11,265 nt of DNA from Erysipelotrichaceae bacterium (GCA_021202205.1 JAJQDJ010000250.1:1-11265), one strand, 5' to 3'. Positions 1-7,146 are shown, numbered from the stretch's first letter. Translations and numbers: made by a program. Notes: a model not told the origin generated them from the sequence alone.

Positions 1-47
1 CTATTAAAATACTCTTTTTTATTTAATTGTCCTTGACAAGGGGTACA
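1..47. mobile_element. Possible end of an IS3-family insertion sequence (terminal inverted repeat at 28-47)
   Basis: Bases 28-47 read TGTCCTTGACAAGGGGTACA. In reverse complement this begins TGTACCCC and ends GGACA, the layout of IS150-type IS3-family terminal repeats (TGTAC..CCCC...GGACA, with TG at the outer tip). This orientation puts the outer edge at 47 and the element body to the left, outside the window. The end lies 22 bases past the stop codon of the EIIC gene, a common place for an insertion. No transposase is visible and the other end is missing, so this is a motif match recalled from memory. The inner CCTTG/CAAGG symmetry could instead belong to an ordinary palindrome. Confidence 0.38.
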
Positions 48-69
48 CTTTATTATCAACCGACTTTTT

Positions 70-1299
70 TTATTCAGCATTATTTTCTTCTTTTAAGCAT
101 TGTTTATCATATGCTTTGATAAATGGATACCATATAACAACAGAAATAGCAAACATCACAACAAACATAATAACAGCTCTAAAATCTAATGTACATAAGT
201 ATTGGAAAATAGGCATTGGAATGTTTGAACTAGCAGCAATGACAGCTTTATTGACCAAACCAAAGTTCATACAACACCAAACTAATCCCATGTTAATTGT
301 ATAGAATGCAATCCAAGGAATACCTAATATAGGGTTGTACATAATTGGAGCGCCATATTGAATTGGTTCAGCAATACCAAACACAGCTGGAACAATTGAT
401 ATCTTACCCATGGATTTTAACCGTTCACTCTTACAACATACTAAGAATAATAATGGGACAACGTAACAGAAAACACCTGACATTTGAAACATTGGTAATG
501 TAAAGATTTTTATGGCTGTTTCACCAGCGGCATAGGCAGCTGCATTTTCAGCTGTATTAGCAATTAATAAAGGAAGGATGACACCAGATACAGCATTAAA
601 TCCATGAACACCTAAGAATTGTAAGAAAGCAATAATAAATGCCATTAACATACAGAACCATAATGATTCAGAACCTTCAATTGCTGGTGATAATATGCTT
701 ATAATCCATGCAGGTAAAAGCATATCTGTACATTGTTGACAAATTAGAGATAAACCATAGAAACCACCAACAATCACGCACATAGGAATAATAGCGTCAA
801 ATGAGGCAGCTACATATGGAGGAATTGAATCAGGTAATTTTATTTTAATATTATGAATATCAAAGAATCTAATAATTTCTACACTAATCAATGCTACAAA
901 AATTGCTAAGAAAATACCTTGTGATCCTAAATAAGTGGCATCCATTGTACTGTCTTCGATAGGAGCAGCTAGAACGATAAATGCTACTAAAGAAATAATA
1001 GCAGCTTGTAGCTTGTTTAAATCATATTTTCCTGCATGATAATATGTAATTGCAACAACTGCGATGACTCCAAATAATCCAAAAGCAACATTATAAGGGA
1101 ATAAAATTGCATTTGATACTTCTTCGCTAAAAGCTGGAATAAAAGGGAATATATCAGGTAAAGCTGATATTAATTGAAAGATACTGCCGAAGATGGTTAA
1201 TGGCATAATGGCCATTAGCCCAGCACTAATAGATTGTAAATGTCTTTGTGAAGCTAGTTTATTTCCAATATTCACTAGCGTATCCGTAAATTTGTTCAT
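70..1299 (-). CDS. PTS sugar transporter subunit EIIC, Lac/cellobiose (CelB-like) family
   Basis: This is the membrane permease of a phosphotransferase system, which moves a sugar (likely a beta-glucoside or disaccharide) across the cytoplasmic membrane while EIIB phosphorylates it. The 409 residues are mostly hydrophobic helices, slightly short of the ~430 usual for CelB/LicC. The signature loop lies around residues 305-325 (FGIAEPIQYGAPIMYNP) and matches the (N/A)EPI.(F/Y)G.P...NP sugar-binding loop of the family. The N-terminal SQRHLQSISAGLMAIMPL also fits. The start ATG is preceded by AAGGAGG at good spacing, and this Shine-Dalgarno overlaps the TAA of the upstream oxidoreductase gene, so translation is probably coupled. 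No EIIA, EIIB or glycosidase gene is visible, so partners must lie to the left or elsewhere. The substrate cannot be read from the sequence. Confidence 0.93.
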   Translation of the reverse strand: MNKFTDTLVNIGNKLASQRHLQSISAGLMAIMPLTIFGSIFQLISALPDIFPFIPAFSEEVSNAILFPYNVAFGLFGVIAVVAITYYHAGKYDLNKLQAAIISLVAFIVLAAPIEDSTMDATYLGSQGIFLAIFVALISVEIIRFFDIHNIKIKLPDSIPPYVAASFDAIIPMCVIVGGFYGLSLICQQCTDMLLPAWIISILSPAIEGSESLWFCMLMAFIIAFLQFLGVHGFNAVSGVILPLLIANTAENAAAYAAGETAIKIFTLPMFQMSGVFCYVVPLLFLVCCKSERLKSMGKISIVPAVFGIAEPIQYGAPIMYNPILGIPWIAFYTINMGLVWCCMNFGLVNKAVIAASSNIPMPIFQYLCTLDFRAVIMFVVMFAISVVIWYPFIKAYDKQCLKEENNAE

Positions 1300-1309
1300 A
1301 GTCTCCTCC

Positions 1310-3301
1310 TTAAATATTTGATGCTATAAAATAAGCATCATTTGTTGCGCCCACAACTTGTCCTAATTTATCACAATCACCAAACATCATCGTTTCATCT
1401 GCAATACTATAGAATGAAAAAGCTTCCTGTTTAGCTGGTTTCATTCCTACTGCAATTATAGCTTCATCACACGGAATGATTTTTTCTTTATGATTGTTTT
1501 CTACGTTTACACCTTCAGATGTAAAACCTAAACATTTTGTTTCAGTTAAGATTGTTATTTGATTTTTAAATTGATTCAACAATCTTCTTAAACCTGCTCT
1601 ATATAAAATATTTCCCTGAGATGCGATATCCTTTCCCGCTTCGATCACTGTGATTTTTTTCCCTCTTTCAAGCAACTCTACTGCAAGTTCTATACCGACT
1701 TGACCTCCACCAATGACACATATATTATCTTTTAGAGTATCTAATTTTGGATAGATTTCATCGAAATAATAAACATAATCATTTTCAATACCAGGCATCT
1801 TTAAATGTATTGGATTGGCACCTATAGCTACTAATACGACATCCGCTTGTAAAGATTCAATGAGTTCTGGTGTTGCCAGTGTATTCATCATTAGTTGAAT
1901 ATCTCGTTTATGAACTTGATTATCTAAATAATTTCGATAAGCATAGAGATCTTGTTTATGTTGTTCATACATAGCATAATTTAATTGTCCCCCAAGTTTA
2001 TCTTCTTTTTCAATAAGAATTACTTTGTGCCCTTTATCATAAGCTGTTAAAGCTGCCTTGCATCCGGCGGGTCCTCCGCCAATAATAACTACTTTTTTAG
2101 GATTGTTTGTTTTTTCTGGTACTAAAGGAACTCTTAGTTCACGACGATATCTTGGATTAACAGAACACTGGACATTTGTATGTTCTGTAGCACTATGATA
2201 ACAATGCATACAACGAATACAAGGAACAATGTCTTCTCTTTTTCCCTCTAAAGCTTTTCTTGGCATAAACGGATCAGCAACTAATGGTCTACCAATAGTT
2301 ACTGCATCTAGACCATCTACTAATAATTGTTCAGCTTCTTCTGGCGTCATAATAGAACCTATTACACTGACTAGCTTATGAGGAAATCTTTTTTTAACTT
2401 CTTTGGCCCATTTTGCATTAGTCATATGAGGTTCAAACAAAGTTTGACAGTGTTTCCCGTTCACACTATACCATGCTTCTAAACCTAAACTAGGATCAAT
2501 AATACCATCTTCAGGGAAATATCCAGGTATCATATCCATACCACAAGAAACGTTAATTAAATCAACCTTATCTTCAATTTTTGATAATAATGTCATCATA
2601 TCATCAAAACTATAAGATCCTTTAAGATAATCACTAGCAGCTAATAATATAACTATTGGATAATCCGTACCAACAGCTTCCCTAATAGCTGTAACATATT
2701 CGATGGTAAAACGCATACGATTTTCTAACGATCCTCCATATTCATCAGTACGTTTATTGAATACAGGTGATAAGAATTGAGTTGTCAGTTCTTCATAACC
2801 AATATAAAGATAAATAAAATCAAAACCAAAATTTTTAATAGCTGTGGCATCATTTTTAGCTTGCTTCATGATACCTTTGATATCTTTTTTAGTCAGTTCG
2901 ATTGCTCTTTGACCACTTCTGGTTAAATAAGGTGAAGGAGCAATCACTTGCTTGCCATCATAATGTGCTCTAATATCTGCAGCAGCATCTTTTTTTAATC
3001 TTGGGACACACCATGTTCCTGTTTTAGCCCCATATTGTCTAGCAACTGATAAAGATTCTCTAATACCATCACGATCATGCCTTGGAAATGTTCCATCGTC
3101 ATCTGCAGCTGATTCAATGGAAACAAAATTCATAGCGGCACCACCCATAGATCTATCTATAATACTCACGTTCCCGTAATGAATACTTGATAATAGTTCA
3201 TGACTCTTCGGTATTCCCATCGTTGATGCAATGATTCTATTTTTGAGCATCATTTGATTAACCTGTAAAGGTTGAAATAAATGTGGATAATATTGATTCA
3301 T
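1310..3301 (-). CDS. FAD/FMN/4Fe-4S NAD(P)H oxidoreductase, Old Yellow Enzyme / 2,4-dienoyl-CoA reductase type
   Basis: A cytosolic flavoenzyme of 663 aa, built like 2,4-dienoyl-CoA reductase, trimethylamine dehydrogenase and BaiCD/BaiH. Residues 1-355 form the FMN-binding TIM barrel (HLFQPLQ...KNRI; QFLSPVFNKRTDEYGGS.ENRMRF). Four cysteines at 361, 364, 367 and 379 (CIRCMHC...QCSVNP) bind the 4Fe-4S cluster, with the C-x2-C-x2-C-x11/12-C spacing of trimethylamine dehydrogenase. The FAD Rossmann motif GGGPAG is at 408-413, and the NAD(P)H motif GGGQVG at about 535. Such enzymes reduce activated C=C bonds. The usual HxAHGY active-site stretch is replaced by LYIGYEELTTQF, so the substrate may be unusual and I do not assign one. 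The start has AAAGGAGG upstream. It is the first gene of the operon with the PTS EIIC and probably answers to the divergent PRD activator. Confidence 0.92.
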   Translation of the reverse strand: MNQYYPHLFQPLQVNQMMLKNRIIASTMGIPKSHELLSSIHYGNVSIIDRSMGGAAMNFVSIESAADDDGTFPRHDRDGIRESLSVARQYGAKTGTWCVPRLKKDAAADIRAHYDGKQVIAPSPYLTRSGQRAIELTKKDIKGIMKQAKNDATAIKNFGFDFIYLYIGYEELTTQFLSPVFNKRTDEYGGSLENRMRFTIEYVTAIREAVGTDYPIVILLAASDYLKGSYSFDDMMTLLSKIEDKVDLINVSCGMDMIPGYFPEDGIIDPSLGLEAWYSVNGKHCQTLFEPHMTNAKWAKEVKKRFPHKLVSVIGSIMTPEEAEQLLVDGLDAVTIGRPLVADPFMPRKALEGKREDIVPCIRCMHCYHSATEHTNVQCSVNPRYRRELRVPLVPEKTNNPKKVVIIGGGPAGCKAALTAYDKGHKVILIEKEDKLGGQLNYAMYEQHKQDLYAYRNYLDNQVHKRDIQLMMNTLATPELIESLQADVVLVAIGANPIHLKMPGIENDYVYYFDEIYPKLDTLKDNICVIGGGQVGIELAVELLERGKKITVIEAGKDIASQGNILYRAGLRRLLNQFKNQITILTETKCLGFTSEGVNVENNHKEKIIPCDEAIIAVGMKPAKQEAFSFYSIADETMMFGDCDKLGQVVGATNDAYFIASNI

Positions 3302-3327
3302 ATAATTCCTCCTTTCGCTAATATTTT

Positions 3328-3356
3328 ATTATTTTTGAGGTTTTGTGTGAAATCAA
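3328..3356 (-). promoter_or_regulatory. Putative promoter of the oxidoreductase-EIIC operon
   Basis: Read on the minus strand, TTGATT (3351-3356) and AATAAT (3328-3333) are separated by 17 bases, giving a start site near 3321, just upstream of the AAAGGAGG ribosome site. The -35 matches consensus at 4 of 6 positions, which fits a promoter needing an activator. The 18-bp dyad abuts it on the upstream side. Confidence 0.5.
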
Positions 3357-3359
3357 CTT

Positions 3360-3377
3360 TTGCCACCTGTGTGGCAA
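3360..3377. promoter_or_regulatory. 18-bp perfect dyad, probable operator of the PRD activator
   Basis: TTGCCAC and GTGGCAA form a perfect inverted repeat of 7-bp arms around CTGT. It sits midway between the divergent promoters, a few bases upstream of both -35 elements, where a LicR/MtlR-type activator would contact polymerase in both directions. It could also form a short RNA hairpin, but it has no U-tract. The assignment to the adjacent regulator is inferred from position. Confidence 0.55.
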
Positions 3378-3385
3378 TGAATGAA

Positions 3386-3413
3386 TTGCAAAAACTATGA
3401 AAGTGGTTATAAT
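3386..3413 (+). promoter_or_regulatory. Putative promoter of the PRD activator gene
   Basis: TTGCAA (3386-3391), a 16-base spacer and a perfect TATAAT (3408-3413). Transcription would start near 3420, leaving a very short leader that begins at the AAAGGAG ribosome site. Confidence 0.55.
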
Positions 3414-3436
3414 ATGATGAAAAGGAGTTGATAGCT

Positions 3437-5353
3437 ATGTTAGAAATGACATCCCGACAGTTTTTGATTATTCGTTTACTACAAAAAAGCAACGGCTCAA
3501 TGAAAGGTCAAACACTATCTAAAATATTGGATATTAGTACGCGTACTTTACGTAATGATATATCATCAATTAATGCCAATACTGAAGATTTTCATATATC
3601 ATCATCCAATAATGGCTATTCTTTAACATTATTAACAGATAATGCGCATATATTACTCAATGATATTAAAATATCTGAGCAAACCAAATCAATGAATATT
3701 GTTTTAAAATATTTATTTGAGCATCCTCAAAGTCATCTTTTAGATTTATCTATAGATTGTTATATGAGTGAATCAAGTGTTGTAAGATGTATCAATAATA
3801 TGAAGCCCTTATTAGATAAATATCAACTAAAAATTTCACGTCAAAAAGATATCTTTACTTTGGAAGGTAGTGAATATAATAAACGTAATTTATTAGCACA
3901 TCTTATTCATCAAGAGGCTAGTCATTCCTTAAATGATCTACAATCATTTCAAATTTATTTTGAATCTTTTGATGCTGATGAAGTAAAAGAAATAGTCGAT
4001 AAGATACTTAATAAATATGAAATCACTGTAGATGATATTCATTATCAGAATTTACTTGTTAATATATGTATTTCTTTACAACGAACTTTGTCTGGTGAAG
4101 ATATTGAACCATTACCATTTCGTTATACAATTGATGCTCATCATCCTATTTATCAGTTATCAGCACAATTGGAGAAATCGTTAGAAGAACACTTTCATAT
4201 TCAATTTAGTAAAACGGATGTTGAATATATAGAAGTCTTATGCATTGGTTCTATAAAAATGGATGATGAAGATGTCGAGGACAGGATTTTATATAATGAT
4301 TATAGTTTCGTTTATAAGATTAAAGAAATATTAGATGATACAATGAATCATTTTGCATTAGATATCGATTATCAAATGTCTTTAAATCAGTTTGCTTTAC
4401 ATATTCATAGATTATTATTTAGAAGTCAATCATCATTCTATTTTCAAAATGATTTCAATAAGAATCTCCAATATAGTCATCCGTTTATCTATGAATTAGC
4501 TGTTTATTTTACCTATAAATTGAAAGAGACTTTTGACATTACTGTTCAGGATAACGAAATAGGACTTTTAGCTATATATTTGGGATTAATGATTCAATCA
4601 GATGTTCAACCAACAACATTCTTAAAAGCATTATGTATCTGTCCTGATTATAATGATTTAAGGAAACATTTTTATCACCAATTCATGTTACATTTTTCCG
4701 ATAGTGTACAGTTAATAGGATTTGTATCTTCATTAAAAGAAACTAAGAATTATCAATATGATTTTCTTATTTCTACAATCAATGATTATGAAAATACAGA
4801 TTGTATAGTTGTTAGTCCTTTATTGTTACCACAAGATGTTGATAAATTAACATTAAAGATTCAATTATTAAAAGATCGTAGAGAAAAAGAACAATTAAAA
4901 AAAGAGTTAGCTAAATATATTAATGAAAAATTATTCTTTAGAAATGTTAATTTTGATAAAAAGAAGGATGCAATTCTTTTCTTATGCAGTCAGATGCTTA
5001 AATATGGTAATGCCGATACAGATTTTGTATATAGTGTATTCGAACGTGAAAAGATTACAACAACTTCATTTTTTAATAAATTTGCGATACCTCATGCTAT
5101 AGAATTTGGAAGTGTTAAAACATGTATTACTTTTCTAATTAATGATAAACCTATTCCTTGGGGTGAAGATAAATATGTTTATCTTGTAATGCTTGTATCA
5201 ATTAATAAAAAAGATATCGAGTCTTTTCAGACTATATATTCAGCTATTATTTATCTTTTAATGGATAATGACGCATTTGCGAAAATGCTAAATATTGAAA
5301 CATTTGATCAATTGTCAGAATTCTTATTAAGTAATATTTCGACCAAAAAATAA
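3437..5353 (+). CDS. PRD-domain transcriptional activator, LicR/MtlR type (HTH-PRD-PRD-EIIB-like-EIIA)
   Basis: A PTS-controlled DNA-binding activator of 638 aa, close to the 641 aa of B. subtilis LicR. I start at ATG 3437 because AAAGGAG (3421-3427) lies 9 bases upstream; an in-frame TTG at 3428 directly abuts that Shine-Dalgarno and is unlikely. Domains: HTH_11 helix-turn-helix (about 1-60, ILDISTRTLRNDISSIN), PRD1 (about 175-280), PRD2 (about 285-390), an EIIB-like region (about 395-485) and a fructose/mannitol-type EIIA domain (about 495-635) with active His553 in FAIPHA. LicR is phosphorylated on PRD histidines by HPr or EIIB. Here only the PRD2 ALHIHRLLFR histidine (322 or 324) is clearly kept; the others appear replaced by Asn209, Leu268/Cys269 and Tyr381. 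It is divergent from the oxidoreductase-EIIC operon, which it likely activates. Confidence 0.9.
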   Translation: MLEMTSRQFLIIRLLQKSNGSMKGQTLSKILDISTRTLRNDISSINANTEDFHISSSNNGYSLTLLTDNAHILLNDIKISEQTKSMNIVLKYLFEHPQSHLLDLSIDCYMSESSVVRCINNMKPLLDKYQLKISRQKDIFTLEGSEYNKRNLLAHLIHQEASHSLNDLQSFQIYFESFDADEVKEIVDKILNKYEITVDDIHYQNLLVNICISLQRTLSGEDIEPLPFRYTIDAHHPIYQLSAQLEKSLEEHFHIQFSKTDVEYIEVLCIGSIKMDDEDVEDRILYNDYSFVYKIKEILDDTMNHFALDIDYQMSLNQFALHIHRLLFRSQSSFYFQNDFNKNLQYSHPFIYELAVYFTYKLKETFDITVQDNEIGLLAIYLGLMIQSDVQPTTFLKALCICPDYNDLRKHFYHQFMLHFSDSVQLIGFVSSLKETKNYQYDFLISTINDYENTDCIVVSPLLLPQDVDKLTLKIQLLKDRREKEQLKKELAKYINEKLFFRNVNFDKKKDAILFLCSQMLKYGNADTDFVYSVFEREKITTTSFFNKFAIPHAIEFGSVKTCITFLINDKPIPWGEDKYVYLVMLVSINKKDIESFQTIYSAIIYLLMDNDAFAKMLNIETFDQLSEFLLSNISTKK

Positions 5354-5375
5354 AACCAGTTTGAAACTGGTTTTT
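5352..5375. terminator. Bidirectional rho-independent terminator between convergent genes
   Basis: AAAACCAGTT (5352-5361), loop TGA, then AACTGGTTTT (5365-5374): a perfect 10-bp stem with A-tracts and T-tracts on both sides, so it can work in both directions. It overlaps the stop codon of the PRD activator on the plus strand and the stop codon of the LysR gene on the minus strand. Confidence 0.9.
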
Positions 5376-6231
5376 AATAATCATAATAATTTTCTATTTT
5401 ATTGATCAAACCTTGATAACGTTGTTTATCTTCTTTTAAAATATTAACAAAGAATGTTACATGAGCATTATCATCACTAAAAGGTATAATGATTCTATTT
5501 TTCATTACGCCTTCACGTTTAATCGAAAGATTAGATGTAAATGAAGGTAAAGATGATGCTTTAACGACTTCTATAAAGGTATTACGATCATCCTGAAATA
5601 AGAACTTTGTGTTTGGCATGTCTTTGATATGCATGTCATACCAAAAACCTATGTTACTATATAAAAGCATTGTTTCTCCATCCATATCATGAAATGATAA
5701 TTCTTCTTTATTGGCTAAATGATGGGTTGATGGTAATGATAAACAAAGATCTTCTTCGATATAAGGAACACAAATAATGTCTTTATCGTTCACTTCAAAA
5801 GGTGTAACAACCATAGTATATTCTTTGCTTTTAAGTGCATCGACTAATTCATCTTTATCAAGTATTTTAGATGTTATATTGATGTTAGGATAGATTTCTT
5901 TAATAAGTGGATCCAAATCCCAAATTGGAGCTGGAGTACACGAAGCAACAGAAATGACTTGGTTTCGTTTGTTGAAATCCTGAACTTCACTAATCATAGA
6001 ATCAACGAATGAAAGTATTTCTTTTGCACGTTTGACGACTAGTCCACCATTTTCATTTAAAACTACTTTATTAACATAGTGATCAAATATTTGTACTTCT
6101 AAATCATCTTCTAAACGTTGCATGGAACGAGACAGGGCAGGTTGAGAGATATGGAGTTTTTCAGCCGCTTTAGAGATGTTCCCACTATCAGCAATACATA
6201 TTAATTGTTCTAATTGATGAATCTCTATCAT
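5374..6231 (-). CDS. LysR-family transcriptional regulator
   Basis: A 285-aa LysR-type regulator, near the usual 290-300 aa. The N-terminal winged helix-turn-helix is clear at residues 1-60: MIEIHQLEQLICIADSGN, then SKAAEKLHISQPALSRSMQRLE. The rest is the effector-binding domain with a hydrophobic start typical of the family (ISVASCTPAP) but no residues that reveal the ligand. The ribosome site AGAGGT lies in the 10-base gap after the HD-domain gene, and LysR starts just past that gene's stop, so the two are probably co-transcribed. This differs from the common divergent LysR-target layout, so its target may be elsewhere or autoregulatory. The gene ends in the bidirectional terminator. Confidence 0.93.
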   Translation of the reverse strand: MIEIHQLEQLICIADSGNISKAAEKLHISQPALSRSMQRLEDDLEVQIFDHYVNKVVLNENGGLVVKRAKEILSFVDSMISEVQDFNKRNQVISVASCTPAPIWDLDPLIKEIYPNINITSKILDKDELVDALKSKEYTMVVTPFEVNDKDIICVPYIEEDLCLSLPSTHHLANKEELSFHDMDGETMLLYSNIGFWYDMHIKDMPNTKFLFQDDRNTFIEVVKASSLPSFTSNLSIKREGVMKNRIIIPFSDDNAHVTFFVNILKEDKQRYQGLINKIENYYDY

Positions 6232-6241
6232 AATCTACCTC

Positions 6242-6799
6242 TTACCAAATTTCTTCTTTAATGCCTTCTTGTAATAAATTCACTAATGTTATCATTTCTT
6301 TTTCTATGGTATACATATCACCATAACTACAATCTATTTTTGCATACATGAGTGGAATTTCTTCGCTTAAATCTTCACACATCAATTCATGAAATTCAAA
6401 TAATAACATCTTATCATCAATTTCAAATATCTTTTCTTTTTCTTCTTTTGTTAAAGGATTACCAGGAATAAAATGATTCCATACCATATCTTGTAAATGT
6501 TCTTCTACTTCTAGATAATAATCTAACTTCTCTTTAACAGGTCTTGTTACATCGGACAAATAAGCCTCACTCGCGTTATGCAATAAACATCCTAAGGCAA
6601 CACGATCACCATAATCTAATGCAATCGCTTCTTTTGCGCAATTAATTGAATGTTGGGCTACTGAATAAAAATATATTAAATGTCCATTACCTCTACAAAG
6701 CATTGATAAGGCATGAGCGATATCAATGATATCAATTTTATCATCAATAGGATTGATGGGATCAAAATGTTTTCCAGTGAATGTTGTTATATAACTCAT
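6242..6799 (-). CDS. HD-domain phosphohydrolase of the YfbR/5'-nucleotidase-like type, with HD changed to HN
   Basis: A 185-aa cytosolic protein of the HD superfamily, in the small group with a SVAQHS...LLH(D)ASEAYLSDVTRPVK signature related to YfbR nucleotidases. Metal ligands expected in this group are His50 (VAQHS), the His-Asp pair, and an Asp near 128-129 (EIDDKML). In the pair, His74 is present but the next residue is Asn75 (codon AAC), so one canonical ligand is missing; Glu78 of the ASEAY stretch is kept. A dNMP or related phosphoester substrate would be the family expectation, but activity is uncertain with this change. AAAGGA lies upstream of the ATG. It is the first gene of the pair with the LysR regulator. 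Confidence 0.85.
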   Translation of the reverse strand: MSYITTFTGKHFDPINPIDDKIDIIDIAHALSMLCRGNGHLIYFYSVAQHSINCAKEAIALDYGDRVALGCLLHNASEAYLSDVTRPVKEKLDYYLEVEEHLQDMVWNHFIPGNPLTKEEKEKIFEIDDKMLLFEFHELMCEDLSEEIPLMYAKIDCSYGDMYTIEKEMITLVNLLQEGIKEEIW

Positions 6800-6823
6800 A
6801 AGTCATTTCCTTTCTGTATTCAA

Positions 6824-6852
6824 ATTTTAACATGTTTTATCATAAAAAACAA
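6824..6852 (-). promoter_or_regulatory. Weak putative promoter of the HD-LysR operon
   Basis: On the minus strand TTGTTT (6847-6852) and TAAAAT (6824-6829) are 17 bases apart, giving a start near 6817 and a leader of about 17 bases. The -35 coincides with the T-tract of the upstream terminator, so the match may partly reflect AT-richness. Confidence 0.35.
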
Positions 6853-6875
6853 AACATTCCTTATTAGGAATGTTT
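6842..6875 (-). terminator. treA: Rho-independent terminator at the treA remnant
   Basis: Stem AAACATTCCT (6852-6861) and AGGAATGTTT (6866-6875), a 10-bp perfect match with a 4-base loop. Read leftward it is followed by TTTTGTTTTTTA, a strong U-tract; rightward the tail is poor. The last codon and stop of the treA remnant fall inside the hairpin, exactly as in the treA fragment at 10679, so this was once the terminator of a treA gene. Confidence 0.8.
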
Positions 6876-6918
6876 ATATAATACAATAGATTCATATGGT
6901 TTTTATTTGTCGATGTAT
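6864..6918 (-). pseudogene. treA: Remnant of a treA 3' end (third copy)
   Basis: Read on the minus strand, 6918 to 6864 encodes a decayed C-terminus resembling the treA ending RPFESIVLYK: CATCGACAAATA, then ACCATATGAATCTATTGTATTATATAAA, giving PYESIVLYK-H-S and a stop in the terminator loop. One extra A in the A-run at 6900-6904 breaks the frame. It aligns by eye over about 45 bases with 7225-7272 at roughly four bases in five. Only the tail is left; homology fades where the toxin promoter begins. It could have arisen by duplication or by insertion of the toxin-antitoxin module into a tre array. Confidence 0.6.
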
Positions 6919-6926
6919 GTTATAAT
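6918..6926 (+). promoter_or_regulatory. Extended -10 promoter of the toxin mRNA
   Basis: TG-T-TATAAT is a perfect extended -10 element; no good -35 is seen (TGGTTT at 6897-6902 at best). Transcription would start near 6933, leaving a leader of about 34 bases. The element sits in an imperfectly placed dyad, ATGTAT (6913-6918) and ATACAT (6925-6930). Confidence 0.6.
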
Positions 6927-6945
6927 ACATTTGTCATTGTTGATA

Positions 6946-6961
6946 TCCTTCTTAAAAGGAG
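6946..6961 (+). promoter_or_regulatory. Hairpin sequestering the toxin Shine-Dalgarno
   Basis: TCCTT (6946-6950) pairs with AAGGA (6956-6960) of the Shine-Dalgarno AAGGAG (6956-6961), leaving loop CTTAA. The segment TTCTTAA spanning the stem and loop (6949-6955) is also complementary to UUAAGAA near the 5' end of the antisense RNA. A leader stem that hides the ribosome site is a hallmark of Fst-type toxin mRNAs. Confidence 0.5.
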
Positions 6962-6966
6962 TGATG

Positions 6967-7074
6967 ATGTTGTTTCTTAATCTTCTATTGTCTGTCATGG
7001 CAGGTGTAATAGCTTATTATATTTGTAAGTGGTTGGATAGACAATTTTTTGACAATGTTCAACCGAAAAAGTGA
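6967..7074 (+). CDS. Fst-like small membrane toxin of a type I toxin-antitoxin module (35 aa)
   Basis: A 35-residue peptide: a hydrophobic helix (MLFLNLLLSVMAGVIAYY) followed by ICKWLDRQ and a polar tail DNVQPKK. This is the plan of the Fst/par toxins of Gram-positive bacteria: about 33 aa, one membrane helix with a conserved Gly, then (W/V)LD and charged residues. The family's Pro is absent. ATG 6967 is preferred because it is 5 bases from AAGGAG, while in-frame ATG 6964 is only 2 bases away. It is known that Fst-type peptides damage or perturb the membrane when translated. Supporting context: hairpin over the ribosome site, bidirectional terminator 20 bases downstream, and a convergent promoter whose RNA starts with a repeat complementary to codons 3-7. 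A harmless small membrane protein is the alternative. Confidence 0.65.
   Translation: MLFLNLLLSVMAGVIAYYICKWLDRQFFDNVQPKK
6974..6985 (+). repeat. Direct repeat, toxin-side copy (antisense target)
   Basis: TTCTTAATCTTC, identical to 7147-7158, with a further TTGT just upstream in both copies (one base of spacing difference). It lies inside the toxin reading frame at codons 3-7. Since the other copy is transcribed in the opposite sense, the two RNAs can pair here. Confidence 0.75.
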
Positions 7075-7093
7075 TAAATCACTATAAAAATTA

Positions 7094-7128
7094 GGAAAAG
7101 GTATGAAGTAGCGATTCATACCTTTTCT
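7094..7128. terminator. Bidirectional terminator shared by toxin mRNA and antisense RNA
   Basis: AAAAGGTATGAA (7096-7107), loop GTAGCGA, then TTCATACCTTTT (7115-7126): a perfect 12-bp stem, extended by G-C and G-U pairs at 7095/7127 and 7094/7128. Rightward it ends in CTTTTCTGTTT; leftward in CCTTTTCCTAATTTTT. It is also the first terminator met by transcripts leaving treA. Confidence 0.85.
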
Positions 7129-7146
7129 GTTTGTGACAATATTGTC

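Noticed and set aside
3360..3377. Antiterminator (RAT) RNA site for a BglG-type protein
   Set aside because: The neighbouring regulator has an HTH_11 DNA-binding domain rather than a CAT RNA-binding domain, and no overlapping terminator is present.
3428..3436. TTG 3428 as the start of the PRD activator
   Set aside because: The TTG directly follows the AAAGGAG Shine-Dalgarno with no spacing; ATG 3437 is 9 bases away and fits.
3298..3492. 64-aa minus-strand frame across the divergent promoter
   Set aside because: It overlaps both promoters, the dyad and the start of the activator, and has no recognisable protein character.
6913..6930. TreR-like operator over the toxin promoter (ATGTAT...ATACAT)
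   Set aside because: The dyad differs in core and spacing from the TGTACGTACA sites before treP, and AT-rich palindromes of this size are common here.
7135..7146. GACAATATTGTC palindrome as a separate operator
   Set aside because: It falls inside the predicted antisense RNA and is more simply a small RNA fold; no partner site was found.
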